NCBI GenBank assembly: GCA_965116765.1
Contig: OZ220718.1
Location: 5,704,001 to 5,768,000 of the forward strand
From: JAJEEA01 sp965116765
Lineage (GTDB): Bacteria; Acidobacteriota; Vicinamibacteria; Vicinamibacterales; UBA8438
DNA: 64,000 bases
Direction: 5' to 3'
A model generated the notes under the pieces. That model was not told where the DNA came from. It was given only the letters and a program-made list of their open reading frames with translations, and did no database searches. The number at the start of each line of letters is the position of its first letter. Positions within the stretch are counted from its first letter, which is position 1. Shown piece after piece: positions 9,656-20,600 of the stretch. Made by a program: the position numbers and the translations under genes.

Positions 9656-10687
9656 TCAGATGAGCGAGCCCTGGCGGGGCGGGTCGCCGTCGCCCGGGCG
9701 CACGTGCGGCAGATCGCGCTGCCCGCGCGACCCCTTGGGGGTATCTTCGCGGCGGTGCGCCTCGTGGGCGCCAGCCGCCATGTCGGCGACCAGCTCGACG
9801 AGGGCGGGCGGCTCGACGGCGCGGGCGGCGCCGGCGAAGCCGACGACCCAGCGGGCGATCTCCTCGAGGTGCGACAGGCTGACGCGGTAGGCCAGGTCGC
9901 CGTTCCCGAGGCGGACCACGCGCTGGTCCGGGTGGAGCGTGCTCCCCTCGAGCAGGGCGGCGAGGGCGGCGTCGAAGTGGATGACGACGTCGTAGACGGT
10001 CCGGCCGTGGTAGATGCCCCAGCTGTGCTTGAGGAACTCGCCGAGGTCGAAGTCCGGTGGGGCGAACTCGCCGTCGAGGAGATCGGCGTCGGCGATTCGG
10101 TCGAGGCGGAAGGCGCGCAGCTCCCGGCGCTCGTGGCAGTGTCCGACCAGGTACCAGGCGTTCTCGCGGTGGAAGACGCTGTACGGATCGACGCCGCGGC
10201 GCATAGTGCTGCCGCTCCACAGGGAGCGGTAGTGCAGCGACACCGGGGTCCTATCGCGGACCGCGCCGTTCAGCAGCAGGAGGAGGCCGTCCTTGATGTC
10301 GCCCGACTTCTCCGGCCCCGTCAGGGCGAGCCCGCTCGGGGTCTCTTCGATCTGCCGCGTGGCCGCGCTCAGCTTGTCGCCGAGCCGGTCGATGGCCGAG
10401 GCCACGTCGGGGGCCGTCCGGAGCGCCGGATTGTCGAGGGCCAGCGTCAGGATGGCCCGCTCGGTGGCGGTCAGGGGCAGGAGGCGCATGGTTGCGCCCT
10501 CGACGAGCCGGTAGCGACCGTCGTCGTCGGTGGTGACGGGAATGCTGTACGTGCTCGACAGGTCCGCGAGGTCGCGGTATGCGGTGCGGAGGGAGATGTC
10601 GAAGTGCTCGGCGATCTCCTCGGGCCGCCAGCCGCGTCCCCCACCGAGGCGCTGTACGAGCAGATAGAGTCGGACCGAACGCTTCAT
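9656..10687 (-). CDS. WYL-domain transcriptional regulator (YafY-like)
   Basis: A 343-residue DNA-binding regulator. Residues 1-60 form a DeoR-like winged helix (EIAEHFDISLRTAYRDLADL). A WYL domain follows around residues 140-210, with YSVFHRENAWYLVGHCHERR and the Arg-rich FRLDRIADADLL typical of ligand- or nucleotide-sensing WYL modules, then a C-terminal extension domain. The last 30 residues are low-complexity and charged. WYL proteins often control DNA-damage or phage-defence genes, but no such genes are adjacent, so the target is unknown. Confidence 0.9.
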   Translation of the reverse strand: MKRSVRLYLLVQRLGGGRGWRPEEIAEHFDISLRTAYRDLADLSSTYSIPVTTDDDGRYRLVEGATMRLLPLTATERAILTLALDNPALRTAPDVASAIDRLGDKLSAATRQIEETPSGLALTGPEKSGDIKDGLLLLLNGAVRDRTPVSLHYRSLWSGSTMRRGVDPYSVFHRENAWYLVGHCHERRELRAFRLDRIADADLLDGEFAPPDFDLGEFLKHSWGIYHGRTVYDVVIHFDAALAALLEGSTLHPDQRVVRLGNGDLAYRVSLSHLEEIARWVVGFAGAARAVEPPALVELVADMAAGAHEAHRREDTPKGSRGQRDLPHVRPGDGDPPRQGSLI

Positions 10688-10890
10688 CGTGCGCCCCCGT
10701 CGCAGATGCGTGGCACGGCGCCCGTCCTGGGCCCTTCACTCATGCCCGGCCGCCATATCGTCGCAGATTCCGATCAAGCGTACGGCACGGCGCCCGCCCG
10801 TGGCTCTTCTCCTGCGGTGGCCGGCCTCTCGCCATGGCCAACCCCGTCGCCCTGTCGTCGGAGATGTCGGCCTCGCCGGTCTCCCGGCAT

Positions 10891-11277
10891 TCAGCCCGTA
10901 GCGTCGTCGAGTTGCTCGAGCGTCGCGAGGATGCCGCCGAGGGCATGGGCGGCGAATCCCGTGAGCAGGAACAGCAGGCCGAGCGCCAACCCGTCCGCCC
11001 GGGCGAGCTCGACGTCCATGATGTCGCCGGCCATGAACGCGGGGAGCATGATGACGGCATAGGCGAGCGTGCGGAGCCCGGGCCGTCGACGGACGTTCAT
11101 CACGCCGAACCTGCCGTCACCCACCGCGACGGACAACGCCAGGGCCAACCCGCCGGCGGCGAGGCCGTTCAGGCCGGCGAGCATCCAGGGCGCTCCGAGG
11201 AGCTGCCCGACCGCGGCGGCGACGAGCGCACCGGCTGCGACGCCTGCGACGACCGACCTCGTGGTGACTACCTGCAT
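10891..11277 (-). CDS. Small four-helix membrane protein
   Basis: A 128-residue protein with four hydrophobic segments (about residues 8-28, 32-52, 68-86 and 95-115) and little else. A good ribosome site (GGAGG) lies ahead of the ATG. I do not recognise the family; the arrangement suggests an inner-membrane protein with both ends in the cytoplasm. It lies about 200 bases upstream of the WYL regulator on the same strand, with no overlap to suggest a functional link. Confidence 0.65.
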   Translation of the reverse strand: MQVVTTRSVVAGVAAGALVAAAVGQLLGAPWMLAGLNGLAAGGLALALSVAVGDGRFGVMNVRRRPGLRTLAYAVIMLPAFMAGDIMDVELARADGLALGLLFLLTGFAAHALGGILATLEQLDDATG

Positions 11278-11565
11278 CGTTCGAACCTCCACCTCGGCTG
11301 TGCGCTGAATCACTCGTGGGCCATGCGCTGAGACTCCGGCCTGCAGCTCGCCGACGGGTTCGTCGCGCGAGGCGGTGACGCCGCCGGCCGGCCGCGCGAG
11401 ACCGACGGCGGGCGCATCCCTGCGGCGGCTCGGCAATTGCGTTATCATGGCACGGATCCGAACGCCTGTCTCGCGGGAATATCGTGTTTCCCGCAATCGG
11501 GCAGGCGCGACGGAGCGATCTCGAAACTGGAGCCCGTGCGGTTCTTGGCACGGTTTCCGTTGAAC

Positions 11566-14001
11566 ATGACCAGGAATACGATGCGCACTTGGCCTGTATT
11601 CGTCGGTGCCGGCATGCTGTTGCTGCCGGCGGGCGTTGCGACCGCCGGGGCGGCCGCGGCGGGGGAAACGGCCGCGCCCGTCGAGCCGGCCGTCGTGCGC
11701 CAGGCGCCCGCGGAGGCCTCTGATTCGGCCGAGGCGTCCCGCACCGTGATCCGGCGCTACTGCGTCGCCTGCCACAACGGCCGCACGCTCACGGCCGGGC
11801 TCGCCCTCGACGACGTCGACCTGACGCGGGTGGGCGACCACGCCGAGCTGTGGGAGATGGTGGTGCGGAAGCTGCGCGCGGGGCTGATGCCCCCGGCGGG
11901 CCGGCCGCGCCCCGACGAGGCCACCTACGACCGCGTCGCGACCTGGCTCGAGACCGAGCTCGATGCAGCGGCGGCCGCTTCCCCGAACCCCGGCCGCACG
12001 CAGACCTTCCACCGGCTCAACCGCGCCGAGTACCGGAACGCGGTCCGCGACGTGCTCGGCATCGCCGTCGACGTCGAGGAGCTCCTGCCCGCCGACAGCG
12101 CGAGCTACGGGTTCGACAACATCGCCGGGGTCCTGCGCGTCTCCGAGTCGCTCATGGAGCGCTACCTGACCGCGGCCCGGCGCATCGGCCGCGCCGCGGT
12201 GGGGACGACGCCGCCGACGGCGGTGGCCCGCACCTACACCGTCTCGCCGGCCCTGCCGCAGGACGATCACGTCGCGGGCCTGCCTTACGGGACCCGCGGC
12301 GGCGCGCTGATCACCCACCGGTTCCCGCTCGACGCCGAGTACGTGCTGCGGGTCGAGGTGTCCCGGGTGGCGGGCGGAGCGCAGCTCGAGGTGACCATCG
12401 ACGGCGAGCGGGTCGAGCTGTTCCGCATGCTGCAGGGGCTGCCGTCGCTCGACATCGACGGGAACGAGGTCGGCGACAACCTCGAGGTGCGGCTGCCCGT
12501 CGCGGCCGGCCCCCGCGAGATCGGGGTCGCGTTCCTGAAGACGCCGGCCCTGCTGTCGGAGACGCCGCGCCGCCTCTTCCTCAACCCGACGGTGAGCCGC
12601 CGCGAGCTGCCGTACCTGCGCAGCGTCACCGTCACCGGGCCGTTCGACGCGGCCGGCCCCGGCGACACCCCGGCCCGCCAGCGTCTCTTCGTGTGCCGGC
12701 CCGCGGACGCCGGCGAGGAGGCGGCCTGCGCCGACACCATTCTCGCGACCCTGGCCCGGCGGGCGTGGCGCCGGCCCGTCGACGACGCCGACCTCGAGAT
12801 CCTTCGCATCGCCTTCGCGGCGGGGCGCCAGGGCGGCGGCTTCGAGGCCGGCATCGAGCGCGCGCTGCAGCAGTTGCTGGTGAGCCCCGAGTTCCTGTTC
12901 CGGGTCGAGGCCGATCCCGCCGACGCGCCGGCCGCGGCCGGCAACTACCGCATCGGCGATCTCGAGCTGGCGTCGCGGCTGTCGTTCTTCCTCTGGAGCA
13001 GCGTGCCCGACGACGAGCTGCTCGACACGGCCGCCGCCGGCACGCTGTCCGACCCCGCCGAGCTCGGGCGGCAGGTGCGCCGGATGCTCGCCGACGAGCG
13101 CGCCCGCGCCCTGACCGACAACTTCGTGGGCCAGTGGCTGCAGCTCCGGAACCTGGAGGCGGCGCGGCCGTCGCAGGTGCTCTTCGCCGACTTCGACGAC
13201 GGGCTGCGGCAGGCGTTCCGCCGCGAGACGGAGCTCTTCTTCGAGAGCATCGTGCGCGAGGACCGCAGCGTCCTCGACCTGCTCGACGCCGACTACACCT
13301 TCGTCAACGATCGGCTCGCGCGGCACTACGGCATTCCCCACGTGCAGGGGAGCCACTTCCGGCGGGTCGCGGTGAGCGGGCACCGGGGCGGGCTGCTCGG
13401 GCAGGGCAGCATCCTGACCATCACGTCGCACCCGGTGCGGACGTCGCCGGTGTTCCGCGGCAGGTGGATACTGACCAACATCCTCGGCACCCCGCCGCCC
13501 GACCCGCCGCCCAACGTGCCGGCGCTGCCGGACCGGGCGGGGGCCTATGCCGACCGCACGCCGTCGATGCGCGAGCGGATGGCCGCGCACCGCGACAACC
13601 CCGCCTGCGCGAGCTGTCATGCGATGATCGATCCGCTCGGCTTCGGGCTCGAGCGCTTCGACCCCGTCGGCCGTCTGCGCGACGTCGACGAGCAGCACCA
13701 GCCGATCGACGCGTCGGGAGTGCTGCCGGACGGGACGGCTTTCGACGACGTCCCCGGGCTCAGGTCGGCGCTGCTGGCGCGCCCGAACCGGTTCGTGGGC
13801 ACCCTGACCGAGAAGCTGCTGACCTATGCGCTGGGCCGGGGGCTGGAGCCCTACGACATGCCGGCGGTGCGCGCGATCGTGCGAAGGGCCGCCGACGAGG
13901 ACTACCGCTTGTCGGCGGTCGTCCTCGGCATCGTCGAGAGCCTGCCGTTTCGTGAACGGCGCACGGCCGCGGCGGATGCGCCGCTGGCCGCCGCGCGCTG
14001 A
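11566..14001 (+). CDS. DUF1592-family cytochrome (DUF1587/1592/1588/1585)
   Basis: About 811 residues. After a signal peptide comes a planctomycete-type cytochrome c segment with heme motif CVACH (residues 66-70), then the DUF1587 block (TFHRLNRAEYRNAVRDVLGI), DUF1592 (WRRPVDDADLE, FEAGIERALQQLLVSPEFLF), DUF1588 and a second CxxCH (CASCH near residue 680) with the DUF1585 C-terminus (EKLLTYALGRGLEPYD). This set is a secreted multidomain cytochrome of uncertain role, usually thought to act in polymer or polysaccharide oxidation. It is followed by a DUF1552 gene, the standard partner. The frame is open upstream to 11437; ATG 11566 or 11581 fits the signal peptide best. Confidence 0.92.
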   Translation: MTRNTMRTWPVFVGAGMLLLPAGVATAGAAAAGETAAPVEPAVVRQAPAEASDSAEASRTVIRRYCVACHNGRTLTAGLALDDVDLTRVGDHAELWEMVVRKLRAGLMPPAGRPRPDEATYDRVATWLETELDAAAAASPNPGRTQTFHRLNRAEYRNAVRDVLGIAVDVEELLPADSASYGFDNIAGVLRVSESLMERYLTAARRIGRAAVGTTPPTAVARTYTVSPALPQDDHVAGLPYGTRGGALITHRFPLDAEYVLRVEVSRVAGGAQLEVTIDGERVELFRMLQGLPSLDIDGNEVGDNLEVRLPVAAGPREIGVAFLKTPALLSETPRRLFLNPTVSRRELPYLRSVTVTGPFDAAGPGDTPARQRLFVCRPADAGEEAACADTILATLARRAWRRPVDDADLEILRIAFAAGRQGGGFEAGIERALQQLLVSPEFLFRVEADPADAPAAAGNYRIGDLELASRLSFFLWSSVPDDELLDTAAAGTLSDPAELGRQVRRMLADERARALTDNFVGQWLQLRNLEAARPSQVLFADFDDGLRQAFRRETELFFESIVREDRSVLDLLDADYTFVNDRLARHYGIPHVQGSHFRRVAVSGHRGGLLGQGSILTITSHPVRTSPVFRGRWILTNILGTPPPDPPPNVPALPDRAGAYADRTPSMRERMAAHRDNPACASCHAMIDPLGFGLERFDPVGRLRDVDEQHQPIDASGVLPDGTAFDDVPGLRSALLARPNRFVGTLTEKLLTYALGRGLEPYDMPAVRAIVRRAADEDYRLSAVVLGIVESLPFRERRTAAADAPLAAAR

Positions 14002-14086
14002 CGGCGGACTGCAGTTCGTTCGTGAACCGAATCCGTTTCGAGTCGACCCGTTGGCGAGTTGACCTGCTGACCTGAAGGAGATCGGG

Positions 14087-15418
14087 ATGATCATCACGAA
14101 GATGGCGCTGCCGCGGCGGAGCTTCCTGCGGGGGATGGGGGCGACGCTGGCCCTGCCGTTCCTGGACGCGATGGTGCCGGCGCTGTCGGCCGCGCCGGGA
14201 CAGGGCCGGGTCACCCGCCTGGGCTTCGTCTATGCGCCCAACGGCACGTACCTGCCGAACTTCCACCCCGCCACCACCGGGAAGGGCTACGAGATGACCC
14301 CGGTGCTGCAGGCGCTCGAGCCGTTCCGCAACGACATGGTGGTGCTGAGCGGCCTGAGCAACAAGGGGGCCGAGACGCAGAGCGAGGGGGGCGGCGTCCA
14401 CACCCGCGTGCACACCGCGTGGCTGAGCGGCACGCGCCCGAAGAAGACGGAGGGGGCCGACATCGAGGCGGGCACCTCGATCGACCAGATGGCGGCGGCG
14501 AAGATCGGGACCGACACCCCGTTGCGCTCGCTGCAGCTCTCGCTCGACCACGAGAACATCGTCGGCAGCTGCGAGAACGGGTACAGCTGCGTCTACCAGC
14601 ACACCTACTCGTGGAGCGACCCCACCACCCCGATGCCGATGGAGAGCAACCCCCGCGCGGTCTTCGAGCGGCTCTTCGGCGAAGGGGGCTCGCCCAAGGA
14701 GCAGGCGGCGCGGCTCGAGCGCGACCGCAGCGTCCTCGACCTCGCGATGGCCGACATGGCCCGCCTGCAGAAGCGCCTCGGGGTGCGCGACCGCGTCATG
14801 GTCGACGAGTACCTCGACTCGGTGCGCGACGTCGAGCAGCGCATCCAGCGGGCCGAGCGCCAGAGCAAGGTGTCGCCGATGCCCATCGCCGACCCGCCGG
14901 TCGGGGTGCCCGACTCGTTCGACGACCACGCGAAGCTGATGTTCGATCTCGAGCTGCTCGCGTTCCAGTCGGACGTGACGCGGGTCGTCGCGTTCCAGAT
15001 CTCGCGCGAGCTGAACGGGCGGCCCTATCCCTGGATCGGGGTGCCGGAGGGCCACCACGCCGTCTCGCACCACCAGATGGACCCCGTCAAGATCGCCCAG
15101 GGCGCCAAGATCAACGCGTACCACGTGTCGCTCTTCGCCCGGTTCCTCGATCGGATGAAGAACACCCCGGACGGCGACGGGTCCCTGCTCGACCACACCC
15201 TGCTGCTCTACGGCACCGGCATGGGCGACAGCGATCACCACACGCCGGTCAACCTGCCCGCGGTGGTGGTGGGCGGCGGCGGGGCCATCGCGGGCGGGCG
15301 CCACGTCCAGTACCCGATGCACACGCCGTTCACGAACCTCGGCCTGACCCTGCTCCACAAGGTCGGCGTGGAGCGCGAGCGGGTGGCCGACTCCACCGGG
15401 CTGTTGACGGACCTGTAG
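14087..15418 (+). CDS. DUF1552 domain-containing secreted protein
   Basis: A 443-residue protein with a twin-arginine signal (PRRSFLRGMGATLALPF) so it is probably exported folded. The body shows the DUF1552 pattern: RLGFVYAPNGTYLPNF, DMVVLSGLSNKGAE, GTSIDQMAAAKIG, VAFQISRELNGRPYPWIGV and LLYGTGMGDSDHHT near the end. The family is related to the alkaline-phosphatase/DUF1501 fold and nearly always sits beside a DUF1592 cytochrome, as here with an 85-base gap. A ribosome site (AAGGAGATCGGG) precedes the ATG. The substrate is unknown. Confidence 0.92.
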   Translation: MIITKMALPRRSFLRGMGATLALPFLDAMVPALSAAPGQGRVTRLGFVYAPNGTYLPNFHPATTGKGYEMTPVLQALEPFRNDMVVLSGLSNKGAETQSEGGGVHTRVHTAWLSGTRPKKTEGADIEAGTSIDQMAAAKIGTDTPLRSLQLSLDHENIVGSCENGYSCVYQHTYSWSDPTTPMPMESNPRAVFERLFGEGGSPKEQAARLERDRSVLDLAMADMARLQKRLGVRDRVMVDEYLDSVRDVEQRIQRAERQSKVSPMPIADPPVGVPDSFDDHAKLMFDLELLAFQSDVTRVVAFQISRELNGRPYPWIGVPEGHHAVSHHQMDPVKIAQGAKINAYHVSLFARFLDRMKNTPDGDGSLLDHTLLLYGTGMGDSDHHTPVNLPAVVVGGGGAIAGGRHVQYPMHTPFTNLGLTLLHKVGVERERVADSTGLLTDL

Positions 15419-15583
15419 GCCGGAAACCGTCGCGTGGGAGTTCCGCGACAGCGAGACTCCTGCGCGACCGCAAGATTGCGCTGCGGCCTCCGATGGCCGC
15501 CCGACAACTCTCCAGGAGTCTCGCCTCTTGGCCGAGGCGGTGCCGATTGGCGGCGTGGGATCCTGGACGTCGGAGAATCGACT

Positions 15584-17278
15584 ATGGAAACCAAGCGACG
15601 ACGGTGGAGTTCGACGTTGGGGGCGGCGGTTACGGCCGGGGTGTTGACCCTCGTTGCGACGGCGCCGCCCGTTGCCGCGGCGCCGGCGGAGTTGGCCGAG
15701 GCCGAGGCGTCGCTGATCGCGGCGGCCCGGGCCGGCGACGGCGCGGCGGTCGAGGCCCTGCTCGACGGCGCGGTCGACGTCAACGCGTCGGAGACCGGCG
15801 GCATGACCGCGCTGCACTGGGCGGTGCAGGCCGACGCGGCCGACGTCGTGGGCCTGCTCCTCGACGCCGGCGCCGATGCGGCGGCGCCCAACCGCTACGG
15901 GGTCGCGCCCCTCACCCTGGCCGCCATGAACGGCAACGCGGCCGTCGTCGCCCGGCTGCTCGGCGCCGGGGCCGACCCGAACCGGCGGCTCGCGGACGGC
16001 GAGACGGTGCTGATGACCGCCGCCCGCACGGGACGGCCCGACGTCGTCCGGGTGCTGCTCGCGGCCGGGGCCGACCCCAACGCGTCCGAGCCCGCGCGGG
16101 GCCAGACCGCGCTGATGTGGGCGGCGGCCGAGAACAACGTCGGCGCCATCCGCGTCCTCGTCGCGAACGGGGCCGACGTCGCGGCGCGCACCGGCGACCC
16201 GGCAGCCGGGGAGGCCGGCGGCGTCTTCTCCACCGAGGTGGGGCTGACCCGCGACGCCCGGTCGGGCCCCTCGTTCACCGCCCTGCTCTTCGCGGTGCAG
16301 CTCGGCCAGCTCAAGGCGGTGCGGATGCTCCTCGAGCTCGGCGCCGACGTGAACGACACGTTCCCCGACGGGACGAGCGCGCTGGTCGTGGCCGCGATGA
16401 ACGGGCAGCACGAGGTCGGCATCCACCTCATCGACCAGGGGGCCGAGGTGAACGCGGCCGAGCAGGGGTGGAACGCCCTGCACCAGGTCATCCGGCTGCG
16501 CCGCACCAACATCGGCCACATGCCGCCGCCCGAGGGCCGGGGCAACGCGAGCAGCATGGACCTCATCCACGCGCTGCTCGAGGCCGGCGTCGACGTGAAC
16601 GCGCCGATGACCGCCGACTTCCGCGACGGCTACCGCAACCGCCTGAACCGGGTCGGGGCGACCCCGTTCCTCCTCGCCTCGAAGAACGTCGACACCGAGG
16701 TCATGCGCGTGCTCCTCGACGCCGGGGCCGACCCCCTGATTCCCAACGCCGACCTGACGACCCCGCTCATGGTCGCGGCCGGCGTCGACATGTGGAATCC
16801 CGGCGAGGACGGCGGGGCCACGGTCGAGCACGAGCCCGAGGCCCTCGAGGCGGTCAGGATGCTCGTGGCGCTCGGCAACGACGTCCACGCAGTCAACGAC
16901 CGCGGCGAGACCGCGCTGCACGGGGCCGCGTACCGCGGCGCCCCGAGCATCGTCGACTACCTCGTCGAGCAGGGGGCCGAGCTCGACGCCCGCAGCGCCC
17001 AGGGCTGGACGCCGTGGACCATCGCCAACGGCGTGTTCTACTCGCTCTTCTACAAGGAGCAGCCGGCCACCGCGGCCCGCCTCGCCGAGCTGATGGCCGA
17101 ACGCGGCATGTCCACCGCGGGCATGGCCGACGAGCTGCGCACCTGCTTCGACTGCGGCCGCAACCGCGGCAACGCCCGCGACGCCGAGGGGCGCCGGGTC
17201 GCCCAGCCGACCCCCGACCGGGTGCCGTCGCAGGTCGAGCCGGCTGCCCAGGACGCGGCGCAGCCGGTGCCGGAGTAG
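15584..17278 (+). CDS. Secreted ankyrin-repeat protein
   Basis: A 564-residue protein with a signal peptide followed by about ten ankyrin repeats across nearly its whole length, with recurring units such as GGMTALHWAVQADAADVV, GVAPLTLAAMNGNAAVV, GQTALMWAAAENNVGAI and GETALHGAAYRGAPSIV. The C-terminus has a CFDCGRNRG segment with a close Cys pair. Secreted ankyrin proteins commonly follow DUF1592/DUF1552 pairs in Acidobacteriota, so a periplasmic scaffold role with them is reasonable but not shown. GGAG 12 bases upstream supports the ATG, and the signal peptide begins there. Confidence 0.9.
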   Translation: METKRRRWSSTLGAAVTAGVLTLVATAPPVAAAPAELAEAEASLIAAARAGDGAAVEALLDGAVDVNASETGGMTALHWAVQADAADVVGLLLDAGADAAAPNRYGVAPLTLAAMNGNAAVVARLLGAGADPNRRLADGETVLMTAARTGRPDVVRVLLAAGADPNASEPARGQTALMWAAAENNVGAIRVLVANGADVAARTGDPAAGEAGGVFSTEVGLTRDARSGPSFTALLFAVQLGQLKAVRMLLELGADVNDTFPDGTSALVVAAMNGQHEVGIHLIDQGAEVNAAEQGWNALHQVIRLRRTNIGHMPPPEGRGNASSMDLIHALLEAGVDVNAPMTADFRDGYRNRLNRVGATPFLLASKNVDTEVMRVLLDAGADPLIPNADLTTPLMVAAGVDMWNPGEDGGATVEHEPEALEAVRMLVALGNDVHAVNDRGETALHGAAYRGAPSIVDYLVEQGAELDARSAQGWTPWTIANGVFYSLFYKEQPATAARLAELMAERGMSTAGMADELRTCFDCGRNRGNARDAEGRRVAQPTPDRVPSQVEPAAQDAAQPVPE

Positions 17279-17297
17279 TTCGGCCCCACTTGCATTC

Positions 17298-17334
17298 AGG
17301 CGCTCTCGTCCTCGTCAACGGGACGGGGGCGCCT
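17298..17334. terminator. Putative bidirectional hairpin terminator
   Basis: AGGCGC pairs with GCGCCT and CGTCC with GGACG around a short loop, 20 bases after the ankyrin gene stop and between two converging genes. There is no clear T-run, so it may act weakly or with Rho. Confidence 0.4.
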
Positions 17335-17600
17335 CCTCTCCAGCTCGCGTCGCCAGCTCGCGTCGGCGATTCCCGTCGGCGCAGGTCTTACCCAGATTTC
17401 GGAAGCGCGCTCGGCAACCAACCTCGGTCGCGAACGGATGGAGGAACAGGACGCCCCGACAGGCATTCCAGTTCCCGTCCAGACCGCCGAGAGTGACCAC
17501 CGTCCACTGCCTGTTCCCGGGAGGCGGCGGGCTCGTATGGTCCCGCATCCAATTCGGCTCGCTGGGCGGCAGCCCGACCCTCCTGCGCTCGCGTCGTTCG

Positions 17601-20600
17601 TCAGAAGGCGGCGGTGATCGCGAAGCGGACGACGCGGCCTTCGAGGATGCGGTTGGCGCGCTCCCAGGCGCTCAGGGCCTGGTAGTCCGCTCCCGTGCTG
17701 CCCCTGGCGTTCCGCGACGTGCCGTGATCGAGGTCCACGCCGTTGTTGAGGGCGTTGAAGAGCTCCAGCCGCACGTCGTAGCGGCGGCTGCCGGCGGTGA
17801 ACGCCTTCCGGACGTTCACGTCGAGCTGTGTCCAGTAGGGCAGGAACTTCACGCTGTTAACCGGGATCATCGGGTACCACGCGGCGTCGGTGCTGCGCTC
17901 GACGGTGGCGACGCCGTCGGGCACGATGTTGCGCCCGAGCGCGCACGGCGCGACGCAGTGGCCGGGCTGACCGTAGAGCTCCGCGGAGTAGGTGGCGTAC
18001 TGGTGGTTGGTGGACGTGCGGCTGACGTAGAGGCCCTCCTGCAGGCCGCCCCAGTCGCCGAGGCCGCCCGGATACGCCTGCAGCGACGCGCCGAGCTGCA
18101 GGTCGCCGAGGCCCGGTAGCGAGAACGGCTGCGTGCCCGACAGCTTGAACTCGTTCCGGAACGGACGCGGGTAGGCGCCGGCGTCGCAGAACCGCAACCG
18201 GGTCGGCTCGTCGCCGCGGTCGAGGATGTCCTGGCACTGGTCGACCTCGCCGCCGTACCGGCTGCCGGCGCCGCTGTTGGTGTCGTAGCCGTAGATCGAC
18301 GTGCGGCCGGTGTCCTCCATCGACCAGCCGCCGAACAGGACGCCGCCGCCCGGCAGCCGGCCCTGGAGGCCCAGCTCGAAGCCCCGGTAGACGTTGCTGT
18401 AGCCCGGGCCGCGGGTCCGGTCGGTGAAGCCCGCGGTGTTGGCACGCACCGACGGCTCGATGCTGAACGCGGTGAAGTGCCCGACCATCGGGTACGGGCG
18501 CGCGACCCGGAAGTGCCGGACGCCCGCGAGCTCCGGCCGCGGGTTGCCCGTCGGGTCCGCGCCGAAGTGGGCGAAGGTCCAGTTGGGGTTGTCGTCCCAC
18601 CAGGTGTCGTGGAACGTCCGCCGGCGATACTCTCCGCTCAGGGACAGCCCGGGAATGATCTCCCGCTGCACGCCGACGGTCCAGATGCGGTTGTGCTCGC
18701 GCGCGGTGATGTCGGGCAGCCGGGTGGGGGCCGAGACCGACCCGAAGGTCGACGACTCCCGCGGCCCGATCTCCCAGTTCTGGGCGATGCCGTCGTGGTT
18801 GCTCCCGTACGGGTCGAGGCCCGAGCAGGCGCTCCCGCCCGCCGTCATGTGGCAGTCCCACCAGTCGCGGCCGTCCCCGGCGAGGAACCCGTAGGCGTAG
18901 CGCCGCGCCAGGTTGCCGCCGACGTCGCGCACGTACTTGTTCCAGCCGAGTCTGAGCACCGTGCGGGCGTCGCCCGACAGGTCGTAGGTTACGTTCAGGC
19001 GGGGCGAGAGGTCCGGGCCGAAGCGGGGCAGCCTGCTCGAGGGGCGCGCCGGCTGGAGCTGCGCGGGCACGAACCGGCCCTGGCCCCGGGGGGCGTCGGG
19101 AACGGAGACGGCGGCGAAGTCGAGCCGCATCCCGTAGTCGAGGGTCAGCCGGTCGAGGGTCCACGAGTCCTGCGCGTAGAAGCCGCCGTTGTAGTCCAGC
19201 TGGTAGGCCAGGTTGGACGGGTGGTTGTAGACGACGACCCGGTCGGGCGTGCCCATCAGGCCGCAGGGCCGCCCGGCGTCGCGGTTGGCCTGCGCTTTGC
19301 GGTGGTTGCAGTCGAACCAGGGGAGGCCCTGGTGCTGATCCTGGATCAGGCGTCCGCGGGGGTTCGGGGCGTCCTCGTAGAGCAGCTCCAGGTGGCCGTT
19401 GCTGGTGTTGGTGTGGCGGTTGCGGCCGCGGGAGAAGTCCATTCCGAGCTTGACGCTGTGCGAGCCGGTGACGTGGGTCAGCGAGCCCCGGTACGCCCAG
19501 CGGCGCGTGTAGTTGTTGTTCTCGCCGTCGGCCTTGGCGCCGTACCGCAGGCCGAGCAGGCCGTCGTAGGTCGAGACCTGGCTGTACCAGGGGTCGCCGC
19601 CCAGGGCCGGCGCGAGCTGCGCCGCGTGCCGGGCCGAGCCGACCGGCGGGAAGCACGGCGTCTCGAAGCACGCCGCGAGGTCGGCGGCGTCGGGCCGCGC
19701 CTGGAAGATGCTCGGGCCGCCCTCCCGGTAACGGTAGTAGTTGGTGTCCCAGTCCTGGTACGACAGCGAGAAGCCGAACTCGGCCAGCATCCGGTCGCCC
19801 GGCGCGCCGGTCCATTTCACGGTTCCCGTGTCGTAGTGCGGCGACGTCCACGCCGACCCCGCCGTCGTCATGTCGACGTCGGGGCCCCCCTGGCCGAACC
19901 GGCGCTTCCGCGCCTTGTCGAACATCGCCGAGAGCTTGTGCCGCGGCGTCACCTGCCACGTCAGCCGCACGTTCGCGCTGGCCAGGCTGTTCCGGTCGAC
20001 GCCGAAGCTGGCGGCGTTCTGCCGCGCCGACGTGAAGAGCTGCAGCCGGTCGCGGATCAACGGACCGCCGAACGAGCCGTTGACGTCGTACAGCGTGTCC
20101 ACCCGGGTCGCCCCTCTGACGCCCAGGCTCTCGAGCCGTCGGTTGAGGTTGTCGGCGCCGCCCGGCGCGCCGCCGACGAAGAGGTTCCCGCCGAACCGGT
20201 CGCCGCCCTCGTCGGGAATCATGTTGATGCGCAGGCCGCCGGTCTGGGTCTCGGCGCCGTGCCCCGACGTCGTGTACGACGTCTCGGCCGCGAGCATCGG
20301 GTTGAGGTAGGCCTGATAGCGGCCGTCGCTGATCATCGTGTTGACGGTCAGCCCGTCGAGCTCCACCGTGGTGTGGGTGGCGTCGAGCCCGCGGCCCATC
20401 ATCTCGGACTGCTGCGCGCCGGCGGTGCCGCCCACGTCCGGCTTGTGGACCCTGACGCCCGGAATCAGCAGGGCGTACGACCACAGGCTGCGTCCGGTCG
20501 GCATGGCCTCCTGCATCTCGCGGGTCATCACCACGCTGCGCCGGGTCCGCCGCGGGTCGACCCGGGGAGGCGCGACCGACAGCGTGGCGTCGATCGGCAG

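Noticed and set aside
10891..16921. Very long minus-strand open frames (over 1000 codons) opposite the DUF1592, DUF1552 and ankyrin genes
   Set aside because: Their translations are Arg/His/Gly/Val-rich shadows of the plus-strand genes caused by high GC. The plus-strand frames have clear family motifs, signal peptides and ribosome sites.
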